Assembly: GCF_907164915.1 (NCBI RefSeq)
Contig: NC_061867.1
Coordinates: forward strand, 42,392,338-42,456,337
Source of the DNA: Impatiens glandulifera
Lineage: Eukaryota; Streptophyta; Magnoliopsida; Ericales; Balsaminaceae
Length of the DNA: 64,000 nt
Direction: 5' to 3'
Shown piece by piece: positions 1 through 12,337 of this stretch. Positions within the stretch are counted from its first letter, which is position 1, and every line of letters starts with the position of its first letter. A program made the translations under genes and the position numbers. The notes below the pieces were generated by a model. That model was not told the DNA's origin. It saw nothing but the letters and a program-made list of their open reading frames with translations, and made no database searches.

Positions 1-48
1 TAAGAATATAGATTTAAGGATTAAAGATCTAGACTAAAGATTCTAACA
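1..48 (+). repeat. 3' tip of the 5' LTR
   Basis: These 48 bases are identical to 5024-5071 and end in CA directly before the primer binding site. The rest of this LTR lies upstream of the window. Confidence 0.9.
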
Positions 49-50
49 AG

Positions 51-62
51 TGGTATCAGAGC
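51..62 (+). other. Primer binding site (initiator tRNA-Met)
   Basis: TGGTATCAGAGC lies two bases after the LTR end. It is the usual plant retrotransposon complement to the 3' end of initiator tRNA-Met and would prime minus-strand DNA synthesis. Confidence 0.9.
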
Positions 63-944
63 CCTCTCTATGTCGATCTATTGAGATTTAAGTTTATTAG
101 AATTTTTAAGAATATGATTAGACATTTTTTTTGTTCTTGATCTAATTTGGCTAGTTATGTTCTTCATCTAATTTGGCTAGAACGGATAATGATAGAATGA
201 ATTAATGAATAGTAACAACAATATTTGATGTATATATTAATCTAAAATTTTGGATTAGATTAAAATAAAGAAAAGAAATCAAGTATCTAAATAATTTTAG
301 ATATTCAGATTAATATATTTTGTTTAAAGAATTATGATTAAAGAATGGTTCATATTCTCTAATTAGATATAATATATGAATATTTAATTAATTAGAAAGA
401 TATAATAAAGAAGTTAAAATAAAGAACTGATCATATGTTATAAGGAAAGATATCAAATATTGAAAAGGGTTTGATAAAGAATATTTGTTAAAGCATGAGG
501 AAGATAAACAGTTTAGAAACGATCTTTATTAAATTATATGTTATAGTAAAGAATTAAAGACTCTAGACATCTAAACGATTTTTCAGAAATCATACAGAAT
601 AAACGGTTTTAGAATCATAAAGAATAAAGATGATGGAAAAGTTTTATTTCAAGAATTGGATTTAATTATTAATTTGAAAATAATAATTCAAATTAATAAC
701 CTGAATTTAAGTCATAAAGAGAGAAATATATGGTAAAGAAAATGAATTTTTTTTTAAAGAATTGGTTAAATTAATATCTTTTTATTAATTAGATAATTAA
801 AGAGATATTAATAAATATATTATATATATTTCGGTTATATATATATATATATTTTGAGTACGAATTAATTAAGGAAATTTGAATTTTAGAATAATAATTT
901 ATTATCATTCTAATTATATAATAATTATATAAGTATGTAAGGAA

Positions 945-1120
945 TTAAGGAATTCAGTGGAATAATATTATACTTATTATAATTAATTTAAGGAATTAAA
1001 ATAATAATAATTATATAATTAGGTAAAGAATTAAAGAATTCAGTTTTAGAATAATAATTAATTATTATACTTATTATAATTAATTTAAGGAATTAAAATA
1101 ATGATAATATTATTTTAATT
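945..1120 (+). repeat. Two-copy AT-rich tandem repeat inside the Copia element
   Basis: A unit of about 86 bp is present twice. Each copy has GAATTCAG (at 950 and 1036) followed by a shared TTATACTTATTATAATTA-type stretch and an AATTAAAATAAT end. It is noncoding and looks like a local duplication within the decayed element. Confidence 0.6.
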
Positions 1121-1820
1121 ACTTATCATGTTTATAATCTTTTATAAATATTGATTAAAAAGGGCTAAAGTAATTTTAGTCTTGTGCTCTTATTTATTCT
1201 ATCAAATCATGGTAAAGAAATGCTTCAATTCCATTATTCAGAAATCGATTAAGTTTGTAATATATTTAATGAATTAGTATAAAAATGGATGTATCATCCA
1301 TTTAATTTATGACTTAATTAATGTATGGAATATATTCAAAAATTAAGAAAAAATCAATTTATATAAATATATTCAGAAATTAAGAAAAGACAAGAATAAA
1401 GAGATTATTATTTTATTAATAATAATAATTTACAATTAAAGAATAAATAAATATCAATAACTTATTTATCAAGAATTAAGTTATTTATTCATAATTAAGG
1501 AAATCAATTAACCTAATTGATAAATTTAGAATTTTGAGTAATCTGTGTAATTGATTATTTAATTATTTATTATATTTGGATGAATAATTAATCATGTTAT
1601 ATTACATATTCAAATATATATACATATTTCGGTCTTTATGTATATATTGTGTTGATTGATATTAAGAAATAATTGAGTGATTAGGAAAATCACAATTATT
1701 TGTTTTGTGTAACACATATGGAATTTATGCAATTTTGATACATAAAACAACATTCGGATTTTCGGTGTTAATAACACATTCAAAATTTGGTATAATTTTA
1801 GGCCCACTTAAATTTGTAAT

Positions 1821-2175
1821 TATGCGGTTGTTAATCGGCCCAAAGGAAGGTTAATAATTGGTCGGATTGCAAATTTAAATAATGTACAAATTATTAATTT
1901 ATAGAACATATTTGTTTTATAAGATTAAGACGGTTGTGTTTGTAACTATGCAATTATTAATCGGACAAAAGGAAGTTTAATAATTGGTCGAGTTACACAC
2001 TTAAAGTATGTACATAAGTTATTAATTTATTAAATCAATTAATTAAAGCAACATCCTACCAAAGTAGGCTCTCTTGTGAAGGTTAATATGTTTTATAAAT
2101 TAAGAAGGTAGTGTGTATGTATTTCATGCGGTTATTTAATCGGCCTAAAGGAAGATAAATAATTGGTCAGAATAA
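1821..2175 (+). repeat. Three diverged copies of a noncoding motif in the Copia interior
   Basis: A motif of about 45 bp is built on TATGCGGTT, TTAATCGGCCCAAAGGAAG and AATAATTGGTC. It occurs at about 1821, 1947 and 2126 in the same orientation, with spacings of 126 and 179 bp. No reading frame runs through it. This points to a repeated untranslated segment in the internal region. Confidence 0.65.
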
Positions 2176-3239
2176 CATTATGCACATGTGGTAATAAATA
2201 TGTAACAATTATTCGGTGGGCCATGTGAATAATTGGAATATCCAAAGATAACCAATTATTTGACAGAACTTATTGTTAATATTTGATTACTACAAAAGAG
2301 TACCGTTTGCAAGTTAATATTTAATGTCCAAAGACTAAATATTAATGTTGCGTTTGGTATCTTATGATGAGACGTACCATTATTTTGAATTTGTGTGATT
2401 ATTAAAATTTTGTGAGTATGGTTGTTCATTTGTTTTGTTATCTAATCAAGTTAACACTTCTGCTTATACGGATTATTTTTTTGTCAACATCTTAAGTTCA
2501 TTTTATATGATATAATTTTTAAGACATATTTAGAATTTGTTGTATTTTTAAGAATTATATCTAAAATGGTTAAAATTGCTAAGGGTATTATTAGAATAAA
2601 GATTTCATAAATAATATATGTTTTATTTTGTTTCAAAAGTAATGCATTAAAGTCAGAGTTACAATAATGTATTCTCATGCATCTAATTTGGATTTTCTTA
2701 TTTACACTTAAGTTAATTGATGTGAATTGTAGTTGTCTAAAGGGAGACATAGTCTCTATATGAACTCACATAAATTGTGTGTAAGAAAAATAAAAGATTG
2801 AAACAAAAATAACATAAATAGTGTTCACTTAGCAAATACCTTAATACATAATAAAGAAATGAAGTTGTAAGAATTACAGATATTGCACCTAAAAGAAAAT
2901 TACTAAAAAAGTGGTGCATAAAAGAATACATATTATAGTTTGTTTTGTTTGTTCTAAGAGTAATTTAACTTCAGTACTCATACACATTTAATGGTAACTT
3001 CAGTATTACTAAAGTAAATGTGTTGATGTACGGTTGAGTTAATTGTCAAAAGTCAATTGATGGTGAAAAAAACATCTGCGTGGGCATTGACAATTCATAT
3101 TAAAGATGAAGAAATAAAGAATTACTTTAGATACTTTTTTATTTGAAAACAAACATTTATGGAATATCTTCATGTAATTGATTCATTTGGAAGGAAGAGT
3201 TAAGAATTACAACTTATATATGGAATAAAGATTCAACTA

Positions 3240-4054
3240 AAACAACTAGTAAATTCTTTTGGGGTTGTCCAGTTAAGGTCAGGCCTTATAGGTCTAAAGA
3301 AAATAAACTAAACTAAAGAATTTCTAGATGTTAATTATTGGATATTTTGAAAGATCTAGAGATAAATTTAGTCTGATAAGTACTTCAAGATTAGCCTTGA
3401 AAATAAATATATATATACATAATACTCCTTAAACAAGAGTTTAATGTAAGCTCTAGATTATATGAATCAAGAAATTAAGAATATTTATGATGTTGGACAA
3501 ATACTTGAAGGATCCTGGTTTGGATCATTAAGAAAGCAACCAAACAACTAATGTGATATTTTAAGAACAAAACATTGCATACTCATATAGTGAAATCGAA
3601 TCGGATAGAAATCATTTGGTATATTGATTCGAATTTTGTTGGATACTAAAACAGTCGAAAATTCGTGCCACATCATTTTAGTTTAAAGAATTAATTTTTG
3701 GAAGAGTGTTAAGTAGACACTCGAATTATTTCAAGTTGATGACAGAATTTATTAGGTGTTTTGTGGTATCCAATTAAAGAATCTGACTGCAAAATTTTGT
3801 CACGAGGTTGCAAATTATGAATGATATAGAAAGATCACTAAAGTTATTACGTGACAATAATTTGCAGTTCTTTTACTTTAATAGTAATATGAGTTTGACT
3901 AAGTCGAACTATTTGGAAAATAAAGAATTCAGAATGTTTATTTATCTATTGAGCATATTTGGACAAACTCTAAAATTACGGATCCGTTCTCTAAATATTT
4001 GTTATCCGAGGTCTTTCATGAACATATTGTTCATATGGATATTACATATTTAGA
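3240..4054 (+). pseudogene. Copia pol remnant: post-integrase region and RNase H
   Basis: At about 3258-3300 the translation contains FWGCPVKVRPY, like the WGCPAEARVY stretch after the Copia integrase core. At about 3340-3375 it reads GYFERSRDKF, like GYPERSRGYKF of the same region with residues missing. From about 3820 the frame reads IERSLKLLRDNN, like the Copia RNase H segment with the conserved CDN. After a frame change comes ITDPFSKYLLSEVFHEHIV, the usual C-terminal DPLTKGLP...FHEH signature. The stop falls near 4070. Most of the reverse transcriptase is missing. It is not functional. Confidence 0.78.
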
Positions 4055-4491
4055 TGATATACAGTTTTAGTGGGAGTTTGTATTGTGATGCTTGTATAGA
4101 TACAATTTGGAATTTATGTGCACATTAAAGAATTAGTTTCTAAAGAAATTAAAGATCTAGTTTTTAAAGAAAATCAAGATTTTAAAGTTATTCAGATTGA
4201 TCTCTATAAGGAATAAAGGAGGACCAGTTGGTATTAGACATGTTAAAGATCACACTACATGTTAATCCACACTACACACCCATGTTTAATCTATGTCATT
4301 TGATTGTATTGACATATGTGACTATTGAGGGTTTAGTTACGAATTAATGTAACAAAAACCGCTTTAATCCTATGTTGTTATAATTGATGGACGAGATTGA
4401 TATAGATGTATTTGTAATGATAACAATATTTTGAGCTCTTAAGGTTATAATATACAATTGAAGGAAATATTATATGACCCAAGTGGGAGAT

Positions 4492-5071
4492 TGTTGGAAT
4501 TATTTCCAATATTTGGGTACATATATAATTTAATAATTGTATATTAGTTGTTATCATAATAAAGATTAAAGCCCAAATAAAGTGATCTATTAAAGTATAA
4601 AGGTTATGGGCTTATTTGGACATCTATAATAAATATGGGGACATATTTGTGTAGAAGCAGAAATACCATTCATTATTTCGTTGATGGGCCGAATAATAAA
4701 TGGGTATATTAGGGCTAGGTCCCCAACCCATATAGATAGCCAGCCTATTTGTTTCTCTCATCGAACAATAAGGATTTAGTTCATCTCTCAAGAACTCTCA
4801 AGAAGGCTATCGATATAGGGTTGGAAGACTTAAACCCCACCCACATCAAACATTCTGATCCAGGTCCAGATCCAGAACGAGAAGATCCACATTCAGATTC
4901 AGGTCCAGATCCAAGAACAAGAAGAAGAGAATAACGAAGAACGACTTAATGAACCGTTCTTCATTAAAGATCCAGGTACGTTTCCGCAATTACAGTTTAT
5001 CTCGATTTATTGACATAGAGAATTAAGAATATAGATTTAAGGATTAAAGATCTAGACTAAAGATTCTAACA
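4492..5071 (+). repeat. 3' LTR of the Copia element
   Basis: The repeat begins TGTTGGAATT directly after the purine tract AAGTGGGAGAT and ends ATTCTAACA. Its last 48 bases equal the first 48 of the window. The length is 580 bp. It contains an open frame of 61 codons with repeated GATCCAGGTCCAGATCC motifs at about 4857-4917. I treat that frame as LTR sequence and not as a gene. Confidence 0.88.
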
Positions 5072-5800
<729 letters not shown>

Positions 5801-5819
5801 TATAAATGTTATTTGCATC

Positions 5820-5990
5820 GTGTGAGATTCGAACCTTGATCTTTAATTGTAGTTTATGAATGCGTAAACACACAAATTAATGTTATGCTATTATATTTAA
5901 AAGTAATACTCATGCTTAAATTGTTAGAGCATTGTATTATAATCTAATAGTCATTGGTTCAAGACCCTTATAGTTAATTTTAATGGTAGT
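5820..5990. other. tRNA-like A/B-box motifs, possible SINE relic
   Basis: On the plus strand about 5917-5972 reads TTGTTAGAGCATTG, then a stretch resembling an anticodon region, then CATTGGTTCAAGACCC. This resembles the internal RNA polymerase III boxes of a tRNA. On the minus strand a B-box-like GGTTCGAATCTCAC ends near 5823. A similar minus-strand motif (AAGTTCGAATCCC) lies at about 7250. The cloverleaf stems do not close well, so these look like tRNA-derived SINE relics and not tRNA genes. Confidence 0.35.
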
Positions 5991-6439
5991 TTTTTTTATA
6001 GTTAGATGATCTGCTCCAAGTTCAATGGATGTGTGTTGTGATTTGAGGACCTAATAATTTAGAGTTAAGTATTATATCATATCACTTATCATATTTAAAG
6101 AATAAATAAATATTAAATTAATCAAGGTCTTGTATGCAAGAAACTAAATGCATGCGCGGTGATATGGACAAAGTTCTATCACAACAATTTTGGATTGTTG
6201 GAGTTTTATTGGAATATATGTTATTTTTTAGGTATTTTTTTAATATAGACAAAAACTTGTTTAGAACATCATTTAGATTTGTAACTATTACGTGGAGGTG
6301 GATTGTGAATAAAATGTTTCCCTTAGAGATTTTATGTATTTACTTTAAGGATAAATATATATATAAAATATTATTTATTTATAAATATTTTAAATAAAAT
6401 TAAGTTTAATCTTAAACTTAATATTAATATATATTTTAT

Positions 6440-7170
6440 CTATTCGGTACTCATTTAACCCCTCAACGAACCATTATCTTGTGACTCCCATTTTTTCATA
6501 TGCATTTTTTTATCTCTTCTACAAACCACCCACCAATCTTAATTGACCTCAATTGATGACATGCATTTTATATCTCGTCAAACTCAACCATTAACCCTCC
6601 AATTGATCATCATCTTGTGACTCACACTTTTTCATATGCCTTTTTATCTTTCGACAAACCACTCATTGACCTTAATCTTGTGACTCACACTTTTTCATAT
6701 GCATCTATCCCTCGACAAACTACTCACCAATCTTAGTCAACCTCTCTTTTACTCCCACTTCAACAAATCAACAATCAATCCCAATTGATTACAGACCTCT
6801 TATCCAACGTCAAACCAACCACTAACCACCACCCGACATTCATCTCGTGACCTCACTCTTTCAAATTCTCGTCAAACCAACCATTAATTTCAACATCACA
6901 CTCGATAAATCACCCACCACCTCCATCTCGTGATCTCACACTTTTAAATGCTCGTCAAACCAACCTTTAAATCTAATCTCACAGTCGACAAACCACCCAC
7001 CACCCGAACTCCATCTAGTGACCTTACACTTTCAAATACTCGTATATCAATCACTAATTCCGACCTCACACTCGAAAAATCACCCACTATCTGACCTCCA
7101 TCTCGTGACTTCAGACTTTCAAATGTTCGCCAAACCAATCACTAATTCATACATCACATTTTCAGATGCA
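6440..7170 (+). repeat. Diverged minisatellite, unit about 80-90 bp
   Basis: Between 6840 and 7170 about four units repeat CATCTCGTGACCTCACACTTTCAAA, then CTCGTCAAACCAACCATTAAT, then a CACTCGACAAATCACCCACC-type end. More diverged copies with GTGACTCACACTTTTTCATATGC extend back to about 6480. Two overlapping open frames on opposite strands are by-products. I see no gene. Confidence 0.75.
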
Positions 7171-8340
7171 TATCATTTGTTTAAAAGTTGTGTCACCATA
7201 TATTATAGTCAGTAATACATTCTTGAAAATATAAATTTGCATGTTTTGGGATTCGAACTTTGATCTTCAGCATGAAATGTGAACACTTAAATTGTTATAT
7301 CACTTATGATTGTTAAAATAATTTTATTATTTCGTGTATATATATATATATTGTATTTAATATTTATTACTAATTAGTTAATTTTTATATTAACATAAAA
7401 AAAATTTATACTGAAAATATTATATATATATATATATAAATATAAAATGTATGATAAAAGATAAAATGTATTTATATAAATTTAATGATGAAAAATAATA
7501 TAATATATATAAGGTAACAAATAAATATAAAATTATGAAGGTATGTGTATTTATAGCCAAAAAAATAATTATATATATATATATAAAAATAAAATAAATA
7601 TAAAAAATACGAAGGTATGCGCATTTATAACAAAAATATATAATATCTTAAAGATTTTTTTCTTTATATATTTTCCCTCCAATTGTATGTGTGAATATCA
7701 TTTTATTTGGACAATTTTTAAGAAAAAGTGAACCTAAAAATATCTTAGGTCTTAATTAGAAAAAAATAAAGTACAATTTTAGTCTATTTAAAAAAAAAAA
7801 AAAAATTATTTGAACGATCCTTAAATTAATTTTTAAAACAAATCGCCATTCAAATTTTAAAAACATCATCAATGTCTCTTTTGTCAACTTTTTCGTTAAA
7901 AATGACGGCTTAAATTTAAATATTTATATAATTATTAAATCTCATATATATATATATATATATATTATTTTTATCCATACATATCTATATCTGTATATAT
8001 AAAAAATATAAAAATAATTTATATATATATAATTTATATATATTATGTTTAATCATTAATATCTATATTTATATATAGAATTTTTCATACTATATTCAAT
8101 TTTGACTTGTTTGACTTAATTTATTAGGGTATGTTTTATTAAATATTCAAATAATTTATTACAAATATTTAGAAAATATTTTAACATTAAACAACATTTT
8201 TTCTAACTTGATTTTATATTACATAGAAATGAAAGTTTAGTTATTTTAATTATTATCTCAAAAAAAAATCAAATTATTTCAAATTAATCCCACTAAAACA
8301 AGCCCTAAGTTTTTTATTAAAAAAACATAAAATTTGAAAC
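7171..8340. other. AT-rich intergenic region upstream of RPA1
   Basis: It holds short TA runs (about 7338-7350, 7417-7440, 7945-7965), poly-A tracts and a minus-strand B-box-like motif near 7250. No coding potential or full transposon ends were recognised. Confidence 0.6.
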
Positions 8341-8350
8341 AAGACCTATA

Positions 8351-8409
8351 TTGGCGCCACCCTAGTTTTTTTAAGGTAAAGCTCGTAAATTGAAATTAAT
8401 GGCGCCAAA
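8351..8409 (+). promoter_or_regulatory. RPA1 promoter with two GGCGCC E2F-type sites
   Basis: TTGGCGCC lies at 8351-8358. GCGCCAAA at 8402-8409 is, on the minus strand, TTTGGCGC, which fits the plant E2F consensus TTTSSCGC exactly. Both are 160-220 bp before the RPA1 start codon. A TATA-like TTTATATT follows at 8446-8453. Replication genes are classic E2F targets, so cell-cycle control is a reasonable inference. Confidence 0.65.
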
Positions 8410-8569
8410 AATGTGAAGTCTTGCCGCTCAATTTGCTACCGCCCTTTTATATTCCCTCCGCATCTCTTTGTTTTAAACCCATTACTTCTTCTTCTTCTTC
8501 GTACTGAAAACCCTTCTCTTTTCCTCCATATAGTTTTGTGATTGTAGTGTGAGAAGCAGAGATAAGAAA

Positions 8570-11500
8570 ATGGCTGTGACCTCAGATGCGATTTCGATTA
8601 TATTGGCGAACCCAACTCCGGATTCGTCCAAGATCCCAGATATTGTTGTCCAAGTTGTCGATCTGAAACCTACGGGAAGTAAATACATGTAAGTTTTATC
8701 ATTAGTCATCATTTGATAAACTATAATGTTTGCTTGCATCTTTACTAATCTTTTAGTCTTTTCTGAGATGGGTTTTGAGGATGGAGGTTGTATATATTCG
8801 TTTTTGCAACTATAGGTCAGAATAGGTTTCAAATGACTAGAACCCTATCAGAATGCTGCTCTATTCGTTAAGAACCTTAGTCATTACTTTCATGACTTGA
8901 TACTTTTGTATAACTGTAGAATCTGAGCTTGATACTGTCATCTATCTATCCCCTGCATCTGAAAATCTGATGGTTTATGGATTTTTTCTGAAACATTTGC
9001 TGATGCAGGTTTATGGCATCTGACGGGAAGACTAAGCTTCGAGCAATTCTTCAGTCATCACTGTCTTCTGAAGTCATTTCAGGGAAGATTCAAAATCTGG
9101 GTCTTATTCGCATCCTTGATTACACTGTCAATGATATCCCAACTAAAAATGAGAAGTAAGCAGCACGGTCTTACCCTAATTGTTGTTTTACTTTCTTCTA
9201 ATATCAAGAGTTAACATAATTATTGAATGATTGAAATTATTCTAGGTACTTGATTGTCAGTAAATGTGAGGTTGTATCTCCTGCTCTCGAAGAGGAAATC
9301 AAAACTGAGGCCAAACCTGAAGAATCAGAAACGGTGATGAAGAGTGAGGCAGTAAATATAGGAAATGGAATTTTTTTGAAGCCAAAGCAAGAAATGCTTG
9401 CTAAATCAGCTGCCCAAATAGTTCATGAACTAAATGGGAAGTGAGTATCTCCAAAATTTTATCATTTTATTTTTATTTCAGTTTTACAATCACTTTGGTA
9501 GAGTAATTTATGTTACTGTTTTTCATTTCAGCTCGGCACCATCAGCAAGATTGGCAATTACAAGAAGAGTTCATCCTCTTGCATCCTTGAATCCTTATCA
9601 AGGTAACTGGATCATAAAGGTTCGTGTTACTTCTAAAGGAAATATGAGAACATACAAAAATCAAAGAGGGGAAGGCTGTGTTTTCAATGTCGAATTGACT
9701 GATGAAGATGTAAGAACAACTTTGCTTTGTTTTAACAATGTCTTTTTAATTATTGAGATATTAAACAATTAGCTCACAATCCTTTTCTTTTTAAACAGGG
9801 GACTCAAATCCAGGCTACCATGTTTAATGAATCTGCAAAGAAGTTTTATGATAAGTTTGAAATGGGGAAAGTTTACTATGTCTCAAATGGAAATCTTAAA
9901 CTTGCAAACAAGAATTTCAAGACTGTTAAAAATGATTACGAGATGACATTGAATGAAAGCTCTTTGGTTGAGGAAGCTATTAATGAGGCAGCTTTTATTC
10001 CTGAAACACAATTTACTTTTGTTCAAATTGATCAGTTGGGCCCATATGTCAATTCAAAGGAGCTAGTTGGTATGATCCCCTCCATCTCTTTTGATATATA
10101 AACAAAATTAATTTTTTAAATATGGTTATCTTTAATAATCATTCCATGAACTGCAGATGTTGTTGGTGTGGTTCAAACTGTATCTCCCACAATGAGCATT
10201 AGGAGAAAAAGTGATAACGAGATAATCCCAAAGCGTGATATTACTATTGCAGATGAAACGTGAGTTTAATACATCAATTTTGTCTATTTACCCATCCGTT
10301 CTTCCATTTTTAACAAACTTCTTGAACTCATTTCAGGAAGAAGACTGTTGTGATATCTCTCTGGAATGATCTTGCCACTAATGCAGGACAAGAATTGCTG
10401 GACATGGCTGATAAGTCACCTGTTATTGCAATTAAATCTCTCAAAGTTGGAGATTTTAATGGTACCCCTAATATTTTTTCCTAGAATTTATGTTGCAGGT
10501 TTCTGTTGATGAGGTTATTATCTTACTGTTGTCTCTCATGTTATTTAAGGTGTTTCGTTGTCAACATTGGGCAGAAGTGTTCTTGTTATTAATCCAGAAA
10601 TACCTGAAGCTGGAAAGTTGAGATCTTGGTTAGTACATAAACTTTGTAGCCATGTTATTAAAACATATGTATGCTGTTCATTCTAATTGTTAAGGTTGTA
10701 AAGTAACAATTATGTTTTCTTCCTCAAAACAGGTATGATTCTGAAGGGAAGGAAGCTTCAATGGCATCTATTGGCTCTGCTGTAGGTTCCACCAAGACTG
10801 GAAAGCATTCCATGTACACTGATAGAGTCTTCTTATCCCACATTACTAGTAATCCGTCTCTTGGAGAAGACAAGGTAAACCTTCTAGAACCTTCTTAGTA
10901 TTGTGCCTTGCTTGATGTGGGTTATTGAGATTATATCTAAATAATATACTTTTCAATCAACCGTCATTTTTTGAGAAAATAATACAATTAGTTTTTAAAA
11001 TATTAAATAGTAAACATGTATTATATTAGAAATTGGGTTATTGGAAATAATCTCAAATAGCAAGAAAATTCCAAATAACAGAAGATCAAACAGGCTTGAT
11101 GTTTTCTTTTGAAGTAAAACTGTAGTATATGACATAATCTTAGTCTGATATGAGTTTATCTGTTGCTTTGTGGGCAGCCTGTGTTTTTCAGTGTAAGAGG
11201 ATATATAAGCCTTATCAAGCCAGACCAAGCCATGTGGTATCGGGCTTGTAAGACATGCAGCAAAAAGGTAACTGAAGCTATTGGATCTGGTTATTGGTGT
11301 GAAGGATGCCAGAAGAATGATGATGAATGCAATTTGAGGTATATATTTTGATGAAATATTACACACTTTATTGTTTGACATGAAATGGATTTTGCTTGAT
11401 TCTTTTGAATCTCTTTAGGTACATAATGGTGGCAAAAGTTTCAGATGCAAGTGGAGAAGCTTGGTTGTCTACCTTTAATGAACAAGCTGAGAAAATAATT

Positions 11501-11829
11501 GGGCATTCTGCTGATGATCTTGACAAGATGAAATCCCAGGTAAAAGAAAAGCAAATATTTCAAGAACTTACTTTTAAGCTATTGAATGCAAACAAATTTA
11601 AATATTTTTTTTCAAATATCATTAGGAAATGGGAGAAGGGAATCAATTTCAAATGAAACTGAAAGAGGCCACATGGGTTCCTCATGTGTTCCGAGTGAGC
11701 GTAGTTAATCAAGAGTACATGAGCGAGAAAAGGCAGAGGATAACAGTTCGGGCAGTTGCTCCTGTTGATTTTGCTGTTGAAAGCAAGTTAATGTTGGAAG
11801 AGATATTATCAAAGAAAGCTTCTGCATAA
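8570..11829 (+). CDS. RPA1: Replication protein A 70-kDa DNA-binding subunit (RPA1)
   Basis: This is the large subunit of the nuclear single-strand DNA-binding heterotrimer, used in replication, repair and recombination. I assemble twelve coding exons: 8570-8688, 9009-9155, 9246-9440, 9532-9709, 9799-10069, 10157-10259, 10337-10461, 10550-10628, 10733-10874, 11178-11338, 11419-11539 and 11626-11829. All introns are GT-AG, all phases agree, and the product is 614 residues, close to plant RPA70 length. The order is an N-terminal OB fold (about 1-110), an acidic linker, OB folds A and B (about 155-420) and the C-terminal fold with a four-cysteine zinc finger (Cys 477, 480, 494, 497; spacing 2-13-2). 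The start is MAVTSDAISIIL with AAAATGG context. The frame is intact, so the gene is probably functional. Which plant RPA1 paralogue it is cannot be decided here; it resembles the RPA1A type. Confidence 0.96.
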
Positions 11830-12145
11830 TAATAGAATAGAAGCACAATATATTTCTTGTTCAAGTTGGCTTTGTCTTGTATTAGAACTAAAGCATTCTG
11901 GTTTATCATAACATGGAGTACTTTTGTTGTGTACAGGCTTTGTTTTGATTGAATTTGAACCAAATTCTATTTTTGTTAATCGAGGAGATGGTATCATTAT
12001 TTGAAAAATCATTTATATATTTAATCATGCCTTTACTTATAGCATTAGTTGGTTTCTAGGATTCAGAATTATAATAGTTTCATATGTTTAATGATAACTT
12101 AAAATACTCAATAAACTAACAAATTGAAAGATTGGAGTATTAAAT
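11830..12145 (+). other. RPA1 3' flank, duplicated at 21318-21550
   Basis: From about 11905 the sequence (TACTTTTGTTGTGTACAGG, GAGGAGATGGTATCATTATT, GGTTTCTAGGATTC) recurs at 21318-21550 with few changes. It includes the RPA1 3' untranslated region. It marks the left edge of the segmental duplication. Confidence 0.8.
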
Positions 12146-12337
12146 TGTTGCGCGGAAGAAAGTGATGATGAAAAAACAGATGAAGAGAGTAATGAACTCG
12201 AAATTGAGAAGGTCTTTCAGCTTTCCATGACTTTTTTAGACTACAAATATGTGTTTTCTTACAAAGAACAAGAAACTATAGCTAGTAGTACCTGATAGAA
12301 GTGTGTCGGACTACAAGTGAGAATATCTCATTGTAGT

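Larger units (their letters stand above)
1..5071 (+). mobile_element. Degraded Copia-type LTR retrotransposon, 5' LTR cut by window edge
   Basis: The first 48 bases are repeated exactly at 5024-5071, which marks the shared ends of two LTRs. A tRNA-Met-type primer binding site follows at 51-62, and a purine tract at 4481-4490 precedes the 3' LTR. The interior is about 4.4 kb, very AT-rich and has no long reading frame. Short stretches still resemble the end of integrase and RNase H of Copia polyproteins, in the right order. The element is therefore an old, heavily deleted Copia copy on the plus strand. The start of the 5' LTR and its target duplication lie outside the window. Confidence 0.88.

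Noticed and set aside
4749..4934. 61-codon frame with Asp-Pro-rich repeats
   Set aside because: It lies wholly inside the 3' LTR, and its repeats are simple GATCCAGGTC duplications.
5917..5990. Functional tRNA gene
   Set aside because: A- and B-box-like motifs are present, but acceptor and anticodon stems do not pair convincingly. Kept only as a possible SINE relic.
8482..8832. 116-codon minus-strand frame over RPA1 exon 1
   Set aside because: It lies antisense to a well-supported exon and intron and shows no recognisable features.
10995..11381. 128-codon minus-strand frame
   Set aside because: It overlaps RPA1 exon 10 and the intron before it, antisense, and has no family resemblance.
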